NCBI GenBank assembly: GCA_013396655.1
Contig: WBMV01007712.1
Location: 1,992,041-2,056,040 of the forward strand
Origin: Campylorhamphus procurvoides
Taxonomy: Eukaryota; Chordata; Aves; Passeriformes; Dendrocolaptidae
Direction: 5' to 3'
Length of the DNA: 64,000 bases
Shown here: positions 25,441 to 39,900 of the stretch, piece by piece
Position numbering within the stretch: the first letter of the stretch is position 1
Layout: every line of letters begins with the position of its first letter
Made by a program: the position numbers and the translations under genes
The notes under the pieces: generated by a model
The model's input: only the letters and a program-made list of their open reading frames with translations
The model's database searches: none
What the model was told of the DNA's origin: nothing

Positions 25441-27771
25441 AGATCTTAATTATGATGATCGCAAAACTATCCACTAATGATAACTACCCACTAACTTTGT
25501 TCTGGAGTGAGTATCTAATATTAGAATATATACTTAAATCATTTGGTAAATCCTAGTGAATTTAAGAGCAATACTACTGAGATCCAAAATACATTGCAGG
25601 TTACTAACAGCTTGAGAGAAATGAGGAAAATAAGGAAATGTATTTCCCAATTTGCATCTAAAAATCTTGATATTCTGCCAGCTGTTATTTCTTTGTGTAT
25701 GCATTTTTTTCCTCTATAATTGCCCTGAGGATTTTTTATTTTTTTTAAAGGAGCTATTATTATTGTTGTGGAAGCTCTCCTTGACTTCTGAGTTCTTAGT
25801 GGATTTTTGCTGAGTGTGCTCAACATCCTCCTCTAAAATGCTCAGAGTCATCTCAGTCCTTTTGAAAATACCTCATGTTTTTTGCCCTTGGCAGAAAATA
25901 AGTCACGTATGGGGCTTTTTTAATTTTTTTTTTCTCCCTGCCATCCCTGTTAAACTCTGCCTGCGCATTTCCAGGAGTTAAGGAAGTTGTGTGTTTGTGA
26001 TTAGGAAGACTTAGTTATGACTTGCACAGTAGCTTTCTTTGAAGTAGGACTGGCATGCAGCTATTAATATATTTTCAGGATAAGGTCTATTGGCACATAC
26101 TTGATTAGCTGGGCTGTGTAAGTTGACTCATCTGACTGCTAATTAAGGAGTATCTGTGCTTTGTAAAAGCAGTACTATTTTGTTTAAATATCATCAATAA
26201 GAATGGTGTTAGGCTGGTAAAGGTCAAATTAGTTCTTTACAGTTGTAACAAAGTTCTGTGGATTTTGTGTCAGAAGATAATTCTGACATTAGAATTAGTA
26301 AAATTGCTTTGATCCATAAAAGGCATGGTGTAACTACTGAGAAATGCTAGGGTTGTTGTAGAGTTGTCCCACTCAGGTGCTGTGTCACTGTCACTTCAAG
26401 GGATAAACCCGTGAGCAGCTGCTCAAGGATCACGGGATCTGTTCTGTTCTGGAACTGAAGAGCTCTGCAGTCCTTCTGAAGAACATTCATTTGGCTAGAG
26501 CTGGCAAGATACTGTAGAAGTTTCTTCTTTCCTTGTAGGGAAACATCAGTCTTTGTACCCGTTTCAAAATGAGGGTGTAAGCAATTTATGGAGGTCTGTA
26601 ACATTCTAAACATTAACAAAGTCCATCAGACTTTTAGCAGTGAACAAAGGTTAGATGATGACTTGGGCAGACATATTTCACCTGCAGCTTTCTTTCCTGC
26701 ATTAAAAAGTGAGTATTTTTGAAATGAGTGTCTAAAGAAACTTGTTCTTAAGGCTTAGATTGTAACATGATGCTCTTGCAACCTTGCTTATGTTGAAATC
26801 AATCCCTGGATACCATGTTCAATTGTCTGCCTGCAATTTGGGTTTTACATTACTGGGTTGATTTAATTGTACTCATTCCTGTCTCTTGTTGATGGCTTGT
26901 ATAGATGCCTATGTGTTTTTTAGTCATTTGTAGCTCGAGGGGAGATGGAGAGAAAAGAGGAAAAGAGATGTTTAACTTTTTTTGTGGAACTTCTCCTCTA
27001 GTTTTTGAAGGCAAATGACAAGCCAAGCAGGAGTGCTCTCTGACAGCTGTGGCAGCAAGAAAATTTAACTGTCCTGGCAAACCTTTTTGTCAGCCCACTT
27101 TGCCAGAAAGAAGGCCTCACATGTCTGTTTTTCATGACAGGCTGTGTAAGTTGGGTCACACAGCTCTTCCTTGGGCCTTGCATCCAAACTCAATTTGTGT
27201 TGGCTGTTTTTGCTTTTGCTTTATCCTCCCATATGTACAATGCTATATCACAAGGGAGCATGAAGTTAACCTTTCTTCACTGCAGGGTTTGATTGTTTTT
27301 TATGCATCACTGCTGGATTGTGGTATGAAGAGAACTCAGATTTCTCTACATTGCCTGTAGCAAGAATATGCAAACTTAGTTTGTCAGCATGCTCAGAGTT
27401 AAGCAGTGTGATGTTATATGCCTGTGAGTGTGGGCTCCTGAGAAAGTATTTGAATTTCTCTTGATCCAGAATGACTGAGGACTGCAGCTAAAATTAGCAG
27501 AGATGGTCCATTTGCAAGCAAGCTGATCTAAGGGAGAGGAAACCAGAACAAAGTCAAACAAAACCACTGCTTGTTCAATGCAGTTTGCACAATTGATACT
27601 GTGATAACAACTGTCTTCTTGTTGCACCCCATGGCTACAGAGCACTGTTCATATGGCAGGATATGCTGGTGGTGCTTTAGATTCTGATGGGCTCAGAGCA
27701 CACAAGGAGGGGGAGCTTGAGTCAGCTAGAAGAGGTGAAGCAGTGGCCACTGGTTAAATCATTGGGCAGGA

Positions 27772-27840
27772 TTGGGGTTTTAGGGGTTTTTTGGGTTTTT
27801 TTTGGTTGGGGTTTTCTGGCTTGTTGGGGTTTTTTTGGTA
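27772..27840 (+). repeat. G/T-rich low-complexity tract
   Basis: Alternating runs of G and T on the + strand (for example TTGGGGTTTTAGGGG and GGTTGGGGTTTTC). It could form G-quadruplex structure. It has the same character as the tracts near 4.7 kb and 61.2 kb. Confidence 0.8.
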
Positions 27841-30800
27841 GTTCTTTGTGAGGAGTGAGTACTTCGACATTTTCTGTATTTTCTCAAACTGCAGTCGATA
27901 AATTTTCCTTCCCAAAAGACTTGCCAGTCTGTAGACTTGTGATTGTCATTGTAACTCAGCAAGGGATAGACAGAAACTTGTTATATAAGAAGTCAAAAAT
28001 GGTGATAATGATATGAGGTCTATTCTGCATGACAGAAATTTAAATTATTGTTTAATTAGCAGTCACCTCTAGTTTGTTATGTGTTATGTAGGTTTATGCC
28101 ACTGATTCATGTAGCTTATTACAGCTCATAAATGTCACCATGAAATTAGTCAAAATAAGAGTGTTAAAGTGACTTGCTGCCATTAGTTTCCCGGTTGGTT
28201 TGGTTTTGTTGACAAGTTTGTAGATAAAGTGTGAATGTTAGAGTTGAAGATGTCATAGGACTTGAATAGCATGCAGCTTCCCTTTATGGAAAGAGCCTAT
28301 ATCCAAAAGCTGTAGCTGCAACTTGTTTTCTGGTCTTAGCTGCTCCTTGCCTCTCTTGTCAGCCGTGTCAGTCAGTGTTCTGCACCAACTTTAAAAGCCA
28401 TTCTGAATTGTGATAGTTGTCAGGAAGTCAGTGATGCCACTTCTGGGAGCACGGTACTGGTGAGATGCTTTCATGGAATCTTTGTGTTCCTCCCCTCAGT
28501 GGTACTCAGTCAACCTGTGGAGCTTATTGTGAGCTGAAGTGGCCACTTTCTTAAGAGTACAGCTAACGATTTGCAGGTGCAAATTATTGTAATGTGCTCA
28601 AATAGCCTACATGGAGGTGAGGTCTCAGAGTCTGCATCTTAGAAGGCTGTTGTCATTGGGAAAAAGAAACCAGTCTCTAGTAGAGAAAGTGATTTTGTTG
28701 GTATGGATTTACATCAATAGGTTTCAGAGATTTGCAGATATTAATATGCCATTTATTATATTTAATACATAGAAAATAAGGCATGGGAAGTAAAGGGATA
28801 GTAGGCAGTGTCAGAAGTACTGCCACCTGATCGCAGATCATTTTAAGGAAACCAAAGCAGTCTGTCAGATAGCCTTTGTTGTTTGCTTGACAGGGTGCAT
28901 TTAAAGGTATGTCTTAAGTGACACAAAATAAGCCTTTTAATATGTTTATTTTCAAACTGTAACATTAAACTAGATTGTCACTTTTGGTTAGTCTTTGTTC
29001 AGAGGCAGATCTCTGTTTTTAATAATTTATGTGGAAACTATGAAAGATTTAAAATGTGACAGCTCTGAAATAAGAAGATTGATGCTACTCTAGTGTGATC
29101 TGATTTGGATTCTGACCTAATTTCTTGTAGTTAGTGATTGGTATAGGACTTTGTGGAGTATATGAGCTTGTGACTTTTGGAGATTACTGACTGATATTTT
29201 TAGGTTACCAGCTAATCCTGTTTAGGAATAGGATTTTCATCTGAAAACTGACAGGCCCTTAAATTCTTCCTGTTTTACTTTGGAATGACAACTGTAAAGT
29301 GTAGAGAGAAATCAATGGATTGTTTACTTATTTCACACAGCCTTGTGCTGTGACTTTCTGCTACACAGTGATTTTCTGTATGCATGGGTTTAAAAAAATG
29401 CTATTTTTCTTTAAGGCTTAAACAAAAGTAGAGTCTTCCACTGAAGTTGTTAATTTTGCACACTCCCCAAAACAGGTATGGGAAAGCATTGTGTGCACAT
29501 TGCCCCAAAAATGTTTTGAGTCTTGCATTCTGGATTTTTTCTTACTTTGCCTTGTAGCTGTTTGCAAAGCAGCCAGACTATAGATAAGCTAACAAATGCA
29601 AATTCACACTTCCACTCACTTACTCACCAGCTGTGTTCCATATATAAACACTGTCTTCCAGATGTTTTCTCCTTGTTAGCAGCAGCTTTCATGGGCTTTG
29701 TAAGGTATGGCAGAGAGAGCCTTGTTCTTCAATTCCACACTTGGTGAGGGGTTGCCATCTGCTTTGTGTGTTGATTTGGAAGGTAAGCATTTTGTCACCT
29801 GTTCCTGCAGATATAGACCATAATGCTTACCAGTCCTATTTATGAGGTCACCTTTGTGATATTTTTTGTTAAACTTTGTCAGAACTGTAAGGAAGCAGAA
29901 AAATAAAGGCCTTTGTGACTTTAATGTTGAAGTGTTATATTGTTTCTCCTCTAGCTGTTTTGTTTCCTTTTTCTGTGCCCTCTATGATAGGAAAATTGAG
30001 GTGGAGAAATGAGAACTTGTGCTGAAAGTGTAAAGTGTGTGAGTAAAATCATGTTGTATTGACGATATTGCTTAAACTTTGTGGGGTTTTGTTGCTGTTT
30101 GGGCCTGCTATTATTAATAGCAGTCCTTTTCAGTGAAAGGGCATGTCTTGGGCTGAGCTAGATATAAGTTTCTCTGGGCTCCCCCCACGCCCCAAGTTTT
30201 ACTGCCTCTAAAGAGCCCTTGCAATACCCACTCTGTATACTGAAACCTCTTCTATTACTCAGAGAATTCTCATAATGGCTTGGTGAGATCTTCATCTCAT
30301 TGGTAACGGGGGCTGAAGTGAAAGGGACAGGAGTAGGAGGGTGTCACGTTCACATGGGCGATGTCGTGCCTTATGTGACATCCCTGCGTCCCCGAACCCA
30401 CAGGCACAGTCATGCTCTTGTCTCCGGAGGGCAGAGAAGGCTGCAGTTCTGTGGGCACTGTTAGCAATGCAAGGCAGCAACCAAGTCCCAGGAGTTCTCC
30501 CACACAAGACCAACTTTGCAGGTCTGCAGAGACGAGTGGTTCTTACCCTTTTTTTTTTGCTTTCTTTTTTTTCCCCATGTTGCCTTCCACACCAGCTCTT
30601 GAGACTTACTGAGGGTGTGCTCAGGGAAGAAACGATTCAGGCCCTGTAATCAAACAGCTGTTGGGGTAGACAGAGCATTATCTCTCACTGAGGCTTCCTG
30701 TGCCTCTTTGGCCCTTCAGAATCGCCTTAACAACTCTCCAAATCTACTTCCTTACCTTCCTTTTCCCTCCTCTCTCCTCTCCAGGTTCTGGATATCACTT

Positions 30801-32574
30801 GTGGACTTGTGGTTTTTATTTGCTCTCACAATATAGATATAAATAGTATCAAATATTTGCAGAACTTGATTAACTTGTGGATTTAAAATTGGAAAAAGTG
30901 AAGTTGTAGAGCTTTGCTGTATTTATTTAATCATCTATGTGCAGCTGATCTGAATATTGCATAAATCACACAGAGCTTCAGCTTTCTGCTCTTTGCTTAC
31001 CTGGTTTAGATTTACTGGCAGTAGTCACATGGAAGAGAGAATGCTGCCTAGATACTCATGTTGTTTGGATCATTTTTATTTTATTTTTAACCACACAACT
31101 CAGATTGTGTGATTAAATCAAAAGGAGTTTTTTTATGGGAATAGTATTTATTTTATTTGTATGTGTTTGCATGGGTTTAAGCACATCCATTACACTAGAG
31201 GAGACTTGTTTATGTTTTAAGAGCTAGCAGTCAAGTTCTTACTCACTTTCAGCATATTCCTGAAGACTGCATATCTGTGTGGATACTTGGGAATAGATAT
31301 TTTAAAGAGAATTTTGAAGTCTTATTCATAAGGCAGCTCAGAAAAACCAGAATTCTTTTCGGAGGATGAAGTAAGGTACAATTGAACAGTCAGTGGGAAA
31401 ATTGCTGTTAAAGGGACCAGAATTAAGGCAACACCAGAATACAGTACACCTGAACTTAAATATGATAATTGACCTAACTAGTCTTTAATTGTTAAGGTGA
31501 AAGTAGATCCTTTTCACACCCTTGCTTAAAGATGCTGTGCAGTGTATTCTGGGACTGTCTGGGAAACAGAATGGGTTTTGTTAAAATGTTTAAAATGTCA
31601 TTGATAAAATACTGTAATTATGGAAAGCTGTTGAGTGGGGTAATGTCTATAACTATGCTTTCTTTCACACTGGAGATACAGTTCTTTCAAGGCAATTTCC
31701 AAAGGCTTGTGTTATTTACTCAGCTAAAGGCAGCCAAGGTTTGTGGCTAAAATACATTTGTTTACATGTGATGCTTGCTAGAAATTGTGTTGATGAAGGG
31801 ATGCTTGTTGCTTAAGGAAGGGAGAAAAAGGTAATAAATGGTTGCAAGAATGTTGGTATTGGCTCCAAGTCTCTTATCTGTATGGGTTGTTAGTAAAAGC
31901 CAACTGTGCATAAATCAAGGAACATTCTTGGAACAGATATTTGAAGCATGAAACTTATTAATTTATTCTTTGAAGCTTTAGTAAGCCTTTAAAACCTTGT
32001 ACAATATGCCAACTTAGTACCTTGGACCGTATCTCCAACGTGTATGTTCTCACTTGGTTGATGTTGACTCCTGCTGGTGTTACTGACCTTAGTTACATAT
32101 AGACTAATGTTGATGCTGGTCCTTGGTATTTATAATTGTGTTGAAAATGTTTCACACCAAGTCAAGGCTTTCAAGGTGAGCAAATATAGGCTTATGGTTG
32201 TAACAATATAATTCTTCAATTAAGTGTGAGAAATTAAAATTCCTACTGTTTTTTTAAACACCTTCACATTTAACAGCAGAGTTGAAACTGTAAATGGTCC
32301 ATAAACCCTGAATCATTTTATGCTTAGCATTTCATGTTATGATGTATTTAAGTACCGTTTCTGAGTGAAGAATAGTATTTGAGTTTTCACAGATGCTGCC
32401 ATGCCAGCAGGAATATTAATTCCTTCCACAATATTTATGGATACTTCTAGAATTCTCATGTTAATATACACCATTTAGGGAACTGTGTCTGGTTTGAAGT
32501 GTCCTGAGTGGTTTTCAAGTCTGTCAAAAAGAGTTGCTTTACCTACTTAACTTTTGACCAGAGGAGTTATGCCT

Positions 32575-32675
32575 GTTAAGGGACTGGAGCATTTGGCACA
32601 GAGGAGAGGCTGAGAGAGCTGGGACTGTGCAGTCTGGGGAAGAGAAGCTTTGGAGGAATCTTATTAATTTTTATG
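32575..32675 (+). mobile_element. CR1 LINE fragment, internal part
   Basis: It matches the CR1 words GGGACTGGAGCATTTGGCAC, GAGGAGAGGCTGAGAGAGCT, GGGACTGTGCAGTCTGGGGA and a following segment with AGCTTTGGAGGAATCTTATT. This is the segment roughly 300-400 bases before the CR1 3' end. The element breaks off after about 100 bases and the usual continuation is absent. Confidence 0.8.
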
Positions 32676-33504
32676 TATTGAATATGTGTTGTGTGGGATT
32701 CATGTAATGGTGGCTCAGTGTATCAGTAGACTAAGGCAATTAAATACTTAGAAAGGGCAAGGGGAGGTCGACTGCCCTTTTAAAAACTGGATACGAAATC
32801 CCACACTGTCAAAAGTGATCTCGCTTTTCTGTAAATTGCCACTTAACAGGGTGTTGAAAACAAGCACCCTTTTTGTGGTGAGAAACATAATGTTCATTTT
32901 CAACCAAATGAATGAGTTATAAAGAAGTTGAAAAGAGTTAATTTATTTTTTTTTCTTATCTCATTTTCCAAAATAAGGAATTGAAAGACTTGCTCAGTCG
33001 TTTTGCAAGGCTGTAACAATGGGTCATTGCCAAGCACTGCAATAGCAGTTAAGGATGGTGGAGAGATCAGGCATAATGCTGAAAACATAAATGTAAAGAG
33101 AGAAATGCTAATTTTGGATCAAAATTTTTCGTCTACTGCTGCAAAGAAGTACACTGTTAATGATCTTTTATAAAAAGAGACTGAAGTGCCTTCCATGGGT
33201 TCTTCTCAAGTGTTGTCAGTGTAACTAGTCAGTATTATGTTTTATTTTCCTAAATTAAGCTATCTTCTGTTTTCATTATTTAACAAAAAAAGAAACAAAG
33301 GTGCATGAGTGGAGGTAATTTTATAGTAGTCTTCATTTCCTCAGTACTGTAAACAAATGCACTTTTACTTAGAGTAACATCACTGAGGTGGATTTCTGAA
33401 TGATGGAAATTATGCCTTATTAAATTGCTGCAAGCCATGATTTAATTTTTTCAATGTAAATGGTATAAGCCTTTTCCTTAGTGCAGCTTCTAACTAACAT
33501 CATA

Positions 33505-33665
33505 CTGCCAAGTTCACCTCTAAACCAGGTCCCTAAGAGCCATATCTAGGAGACCTTTCCATCCCTGTAGGAATGGTGACTCCCCCATTTCCCTGGGCAA
33601 CCTGTGCCAGTGCTCAATGATAACCCATTCACCCACTTCCAGTGCTAACTAAATCTCCTTCAGTT
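33505..33665 (-). mobile_element. CR1-like LINE fragment, reverse orientation
   Basis: The + strand reads as the reverse complement of CR1: CTAAACCAGGTCCCTAAGAG, then GGAATGGTGACTCCCCCATT, TTCCCTGGGCAACCTGTGCC, AGTGCTCAATGATAACCC and a decayed AACTAAATCTCCTTCAG. The order and wording fit the older CR1 subfamilies. It is divergent, so the boundaries are approximate. Confidence 0.7.
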
Positions 33666-34368
33666 TGCAAAGGATGAAAGGATTTCCAAGGTTTGTCTTC
33701 TCATCCCTTTGTCCTTACCTTGGCTGCAAGCTGTGCCAGATCCCTCGGGGCTGTCACTGTCACTGCATGGCATCAGCTGTGCCATGCCAATGGGTTTCAG
33801 GAGAACACAGCAGCATCTCTGCCTGCTGCAGCCTCTGCAGGGGCCTTGCCAGTCTTGTCCTGTGTTCAGGAAGGCCACGTTTCTTAGGAATGTTAAGGGT
33901 AGGAACAGCAACAAATTCCCGTGCAGGGGCAGCTGAATAGCATTTTGGTGCAGAAGTCTAGCTCTAATACCTGTGTTTTATTGAATTTATTAAGAGTCTT
34001 CAGGACTCAAAAAAGTTATCACACTGTTAGGTCTTCAGGTTTGAGTGACTGACCCAGACAAAGTTTTCCTGAACTAATTGGTGACAGAAATGCAATGTTC
34101 CTAAAGTGTGCTGTCCCATCTGCCTGTGGGTTAAATGAGTCCTGTGTTGGAAGGTCAGTCTGTCCTGCCTATGAGCTACATTTTTATTCCATCTGTTAAT
34201 ATGAATGTTCTGAAGATGATGCCAAGAAAAAGTTTACTAAATATATACACTTTTTATGGGAAAAGATAGTCCTTGAACTGATCAAATTTTCCTGAGTACC
34301 AAAATTAAACAGGTTTTGGCCACCCTCTCAAAAGTCAAGTGGTAGAAAAGGACTTCCTGTGGCTTTCA

Positions 34369-34394
34369 TCACACACACACACACACACATATAT
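34369..34394. repeat. (CA)n microsatellite
   Basis: About ten CA units followed by a short ATATAT stretch. A typical, probably length-variable dinucleotide repeat. Confidence 0.95.
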
Positions 34395-36879
34395 CTGTCT
34401 CTTCAGATTCTTCTTCTTTTATTATGTTAGCCTATTAGAAGTACTTTGCATTCATTTTTATTAATAAATATGATTGTATTTATGTTCATAACATAAAAAT
34501 ATAAAATGCATTACTATAAAAATATCCTAAATTCAGGTGATAAACTGATACAATATAAAAAGCAGAACAGTAAACTATGATTTCTTTTTATGAGGATAAG
34601 TGGGAATATGTAAAGCTTAAAATGTGGGTCTCTTCATTTTTTTTCAGTATTTAAGCAATTCCCAAGAAGCAGTTGAAAAGATAACTTTCACTAACAGTTT
34701 TCAAATATCAATAAAAGCTTTTTTATTCTCATAAATTCTTGTTACAGCTGTGATTTGAATTGGCTTTCCAAATGTAGCAAGTATTATATGCCAAATCCTA
34801 AAGACATTTTCTTTTTTTTTCTTTATTTCCCTCCCGCTTTAGCACATTAAGAAAGATTGGGGGTAAAAAAGGAATAAGCTGGTGCTGAAAAATTCAGACC
34901 TCACTCCTACTCTTTTATAAATTGCTGTTAGTATTCCTGTCTCCATGTGTGAGCCCGAGGCCCAGGCTTGAGGTTTAGACTATAAACAGAGATGAGATAC
35001 TTTTATACCAGAATAAATGTGCACAGATGGAGATAATCAGAAATGACTTCAGTGTGTAGGCTTTTTCCGAGGTGCCAAAAGCCCACAGTCCCAAGCTGAC
35101 ATTGATGGGGGCCACAGGTGTGAAGAATGCTCAGACATATCCTCGAGTCTGCCTTGCAGAAGGTGTTCAGACACCCACAGGAGCACTCAGGAGTGTCTCA
35201 TTAAGTGCTGTGGGAGTTGGGTATTTGGGCGTGTTCATAAATCTCTTAGACGCCTCTTTGCATATTTATTGAGATTTCTTTAAAATTCTTGCTGTGCTGT
35301 TGACAGTTGCTATAATTAAAGGAGCTTTTTATTTTTTATTTTTTTAGGGCTTGCCTTATAGTTCTCAGTTAATTAAAAGAAATCCTAACGTTGTGGGCTC
35401 AAGGGTAGAAGCAACAAAAACTTTCAAGGACAGTACTTTGCATAACATGAAGGATTTCTGTAGGATTCTTTAACCCATTGGATACATTAAAATTCAGGAA
35501 AAGGACCTTCTGTGCTTTAAAAGTTCTTAACGATGAATGCAAAAAAATAAAAAGCCTTTTCAAAATAAAAACAGTGCTTCTGTAGTTACACGTCTGAGAC
35601 ATCTATTCTTTGAAATTTCGAGGGAGAAATGTTTTAGAAACTGCTAACAAATTCTGAGCATTTTTTTATTGACAGTCATCTGGCATGACTGACAAAATCC
35701 CCCTTATTTTTCTTTGTGTGTTACTTCCATTTAAGGCACACTTCTGTAGTAAAGGAAAATGTTGGTATTGGCAGAGATTCAGGATTTGTTCTTGTTCCTT
35801 AATAGACATAGTGATTAAATGTGGGTCGTAACAGAGCTTTTTTATTTAATAACAAAAACTGTAAATGAGTATTATTTTTGCAATGACATACTCTTACATG
35901 TAATTCCTCTATTGCACAGTAAGTCTCCATGAAGCTAGTAAATCAAACTTCATGTTCTTGAAATGATTTTCATCTCCATTCCCAATCCTTCCTAGCCAAG
36001 CTACTGGCCTCTCCTTCCAAACTCTGAATTTGAGAATATTAAAAACAAAACAAAACAAAAAAAGAGCCCAAGTCATGCAGTTATGACATACTTTCTGTGA
36101 TATATGGCCATTTCCATCCTGCCATGTCACATAAATGTTAGAACAGGCAAACACAGCTCCCCCCTTTCTAATCTCCATTTAGTGTAATAGGATTTTTCTC
36201 TGCCCTTGCTGTGCTGACAGCTCGCTCAGGTTCTGTCTTTTCCTGTCCACACTGCTCTGACTGTGTTCCCTTCCCCATCCTTCCACTCGTGTTGCCCGCA
36301 CTGAAACATCATCATCTTGTCTTTATGTTCAGTGTCCCCAGCCCACTCAGCCAGGAGGGGTTGCTTCCTACCTCCCCTGGGCCATGTGCTGCCCACAGGA
36401 GGCTTTCCTATAGACAGAGACTGTGAAAAGCATCCTTTTGCTTTCTCGCTCGTTCCTCCCTAACACAGTTAAGAATTCTCTTAATTCCCTTAATCTCCAC
36501 AAAACTACTTCATGTCCTCATATCTCTTCTGGAAACTCTGCTGTGACGACTACAGGAATAAACTAAAGTGAGACTCTCAGTCTCGTTAGCAATCCCTCAG
36601 GAGGTTGGTTTCTTTGTGTTTCCAGTCCATCCACTCTTGTTGTCATCTCTTTTTGCATGGTTTGCATGGTTTGGCTGCTGGGCACAAGACACATCTTTGT
36701 CCTTGGTACTAGAGAGACCAAGGTCTCCTGATCTCTGCACGGGAGTCCCTATAATGCAAGTGCTGGTCTGGAGAGGTAGGTCTGACTTTAAAAAATCTGG
36801 GTGTGCAGTATAACATATTCATTGTGTACTCAGTGAAATTGCGACCACTTGGCTGGGAGGTAGCAACTGTGGTAATTTC

Positions 36880-36911
36880 TGTTTCTTTCTTTCTTTCTTT
36901 CTTTCTTTTTT
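36880..36911 (+). repeat. (TTTC)n microsatellite
   Basis: About six to seven TTTC tetramers ending in a T run. A pyrimidine-only tract on the + strand. Confidence 0.9.
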
Positions 36912-39900
36912 TAATAATTCTTCTGCTATTCTTCAGCCTGTCCTGTGTTGTCCAGTTTGAAATATTTAGGTACCTGAAATTTACCTTTCCAGACAGAAAA
37001 ATGCATATCGAGATTGCAACTTGACTTGTGAAAAATACAGTCAGGATTGTGGGGGTTTGTGATTCATAGGAATTACGTTTATGTATTTATCTTATATTGT
37101 ATGCATATGTTACTTGAGCTGTGCTGTGTCCTTTTGTCCTTTCATTTTATATATTGGCTCAAAATCTCTTAACTATTTAGCCTTTAACAATTCTGCTGGA
37201 CAAGCCAGTTTCTCCCTTGTGCTTTAATTGGGAGCTTAGGTCAGGTGGAGATAAATGGATTATCTGTCACTGAAATTTGTAACCAGCCTTATTTTTTCAG
37301 TTTCTTCTAATTCTGTTTTCATTGTAAGTGGTGCCTGAGATAATGTGATCTGTTGAAAACTAGGGATTGCTACTTTTCAATTGTCTCTTTTTTGGCTTGG
37401 GTTTTGCTTTGCTCACTTAATTGCCTTTCTTGAAAAATTGCACAACGGGTATTTAATTTGATACTCATCCTAAACCTGGTCTTCTAAAACTTTCTTGCCA
37501 TACTGCAATGAAAGAACTTGAGCAGATTGTTAGGGAATATATTTTTATTTTAGATAAATTGAATTCAGTGGATGACTATTTTTTTGAAGTTATGCAACGC
37601 TAAGTTTAGAAATGAATTCTTGTCAAGGTTCTTGAATAAAAATCGTGGGATGTCTTGGCGCCTTTCTCTTTTTGAAAGGGAAAAACTCTCTGCTCTTGTT
37701 CGTTGCAAATGGGTTTCTTGGAGTTGGCTGTAGTGTGGGGAGGTTTTTTTAGTGGTTTTGCTGACACTTCTCTAAGGCTTGCTAGCTTGCATTTTTAATC
37801 TGCCTTATGTTTATTTGCTTGCAGTGTTTGCAATGTCACTTCAGTTTTGCTCATAAAACTTCTCGGACATTTATCTTTCACCCGCTGCTAATGTTAGATC
37901 TTTGTTATTTTTAGTTCCTACAAAGTCCTTCAAGATCCTTCCTTCTCCCTATCCCCTAAAAAGACTGAGATGTTGACTGAAGTGGGGAAAAATGCCAATC
38001 TGCCAGGTTATTTTTCATTATCATGCAATCTGAAGAGTGGTTTTATTCTGTATTTTTCTAAAGCAGGTTTTACCTACTTTACCATCCCATTTGGAGTGAT
38101 TTGTTTGTTGTTTTGCTTTTTTTTGTTTTTTTTTTAAATCTCATGTGCAATAGTTGTGTGTGTTTGTCAAAAATATGTTTATTGATGTATTTTTCATTAA
38201 TTTTTCCACACTAAGCTTGTTATTCTAAAGAGATGGAAGTGTTCCTGTTTGATTATTGAGAGTTGCCTCAGAGATGGTTGGCCTTCAGTGAGGAATTAGA
38301 TCATCTTTTTAATTTTTTGCCTTAACTACCTTATATTACTCGAAAACTAAATAATGAGAATTCTTCCTTCTATAAAACTATGCCAAGTCCCAAGTATTTG
38401 GTGGGTTATCCTTTGGCTTGATTTGGAGTTTGAAGTTTAGATGGCATATAAGCAAAGGGGAACAGGAAACAGATGAGATATTTAAGTCATAATTGGTAAA
38501 GAAATCTAAAGAACCTGGTATGCACCAAAGCCATTCTGTTCTCTAGCAGTATGTGCTTCTTGGTTTGTGCTTATATAAAAATGCAAAAAGGGTGTTATGC
38601 AAGGAAGTGTTTCTTTGCTTGACACTCACTACGCAGCCACCTGTTAAGGCATAGCGGTGGGGATGATTCCCAGTGCCAGATACAAAAGCCTTGCTGCCTG
38701 TGAAGAAGGATGTTTACTAACCTTCTGAAAGCAGATTTGGTTGTTAGCAAAGTAGAATTTGAAAGCCTGGCAAAGCGAATGCATACAAACTTTGAAAGTA
38801 GTACCTAGGCTGCAAGGTAGTGTCGTGCTAGTAACAGAGACAGAGAGCCAGACTCCTCTGGAAAACTGCACACAACTCTGTACTTGTTAAACCAAAACTG
38901 TAGACAAAGGTGGCCTTAAAAACGTCTTTTTGCACATCTTTAGATTTAGTAGTATCAAAAGAAGCCTCATGACACTCTTGTGCAATATTTAACGTGACAA
39001 CATGACTAATAGTCTAACCTCAGTGTCAATAAATGTAATTAATTATGCATTGTCAGACTATCGAGGGGAATTAATTCTCAGAATAGATGTGGAGGAACTA
39101 AAGGAAATTGCCAAAGTCTCTAAAAGATGGTTAGTTCCTTCTCTTCTGTCACCTGTGGTTAGCTCTGTGGGTTTACAGTGTTTCTTAGTATCTCTGCTTA
39201 CATGACTCTGGGTGTAAAATGTTCAAGTGGCTATTTCGAAACATTTGAAAGTATTTTGAATTTTCACTGATCACATGAAGAGATGTTCATCAGTTTATTT
39301 AAGCTATTAATGTGACCCTCAACCTTGGAGTCCTTGAGCTGTAAATGCTTAATATGTAATTTGTACCAAATATTTTCATAATCGTGTGTGTAGATCTTGA
39401 ATATGTTCTTGCAGCATCTGTGATTTTATTTCCTCTTACTGTCTGTCTCCAGTATCCTCTTACTGCCTGTGCAGCAACCTTCACATAAACCCATCCTGTC
39501 TCATGCAAAGATAAGGTTACATTTTGTCCCTGATGACTCCTGAGACCTGTAGAAATCATCACACTTGTGAATGTATATACATGTGGTGGAACACACCCCT
39601 TTTACGAAGGGCCAGATCCTTAGGGGGTGAATTGATGCAAGTGTTTGGAAGATAAATTGCATAGCGAGCTGACCCCGTGAGAAATTAATCTTTTTGTGAA
39701 GTTGATATTGGTAAGACTAATGGTAGTATTGAGGAATAGTAGGTCTGAAGGAGGTTCCCATTATCTTGAATACATTTTTTAAGGAAGGTCTTGAAATAGG
39801 AAGTTCTATTCGCTGTTTGTGGTTTTCTCATAAACCAAAAACTCCACCAATTTCTCGCTCAAGGTTAAAGTTTTAGCAGCTTGAGTATATCAGGAAATAG

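Larger units (their letters stand above)
20319..32574 (+). other. MGAT5: Intron 1 of MGAT5, second part
   Basis: Non-coding sequence with no recognised exon. An open + frame of 139 codons at 21326-21745 has no match I know and reads as chance. The interval holds the assembly gap at 25.4 kb, a CpG-retaining block at 24.8-25.2 kb, a G/T-rich tract at 27.77-27.84 kb and a GC-richer patch at about 30.30-30.54 kb whose origin I cannot name. Confidence 0.55.
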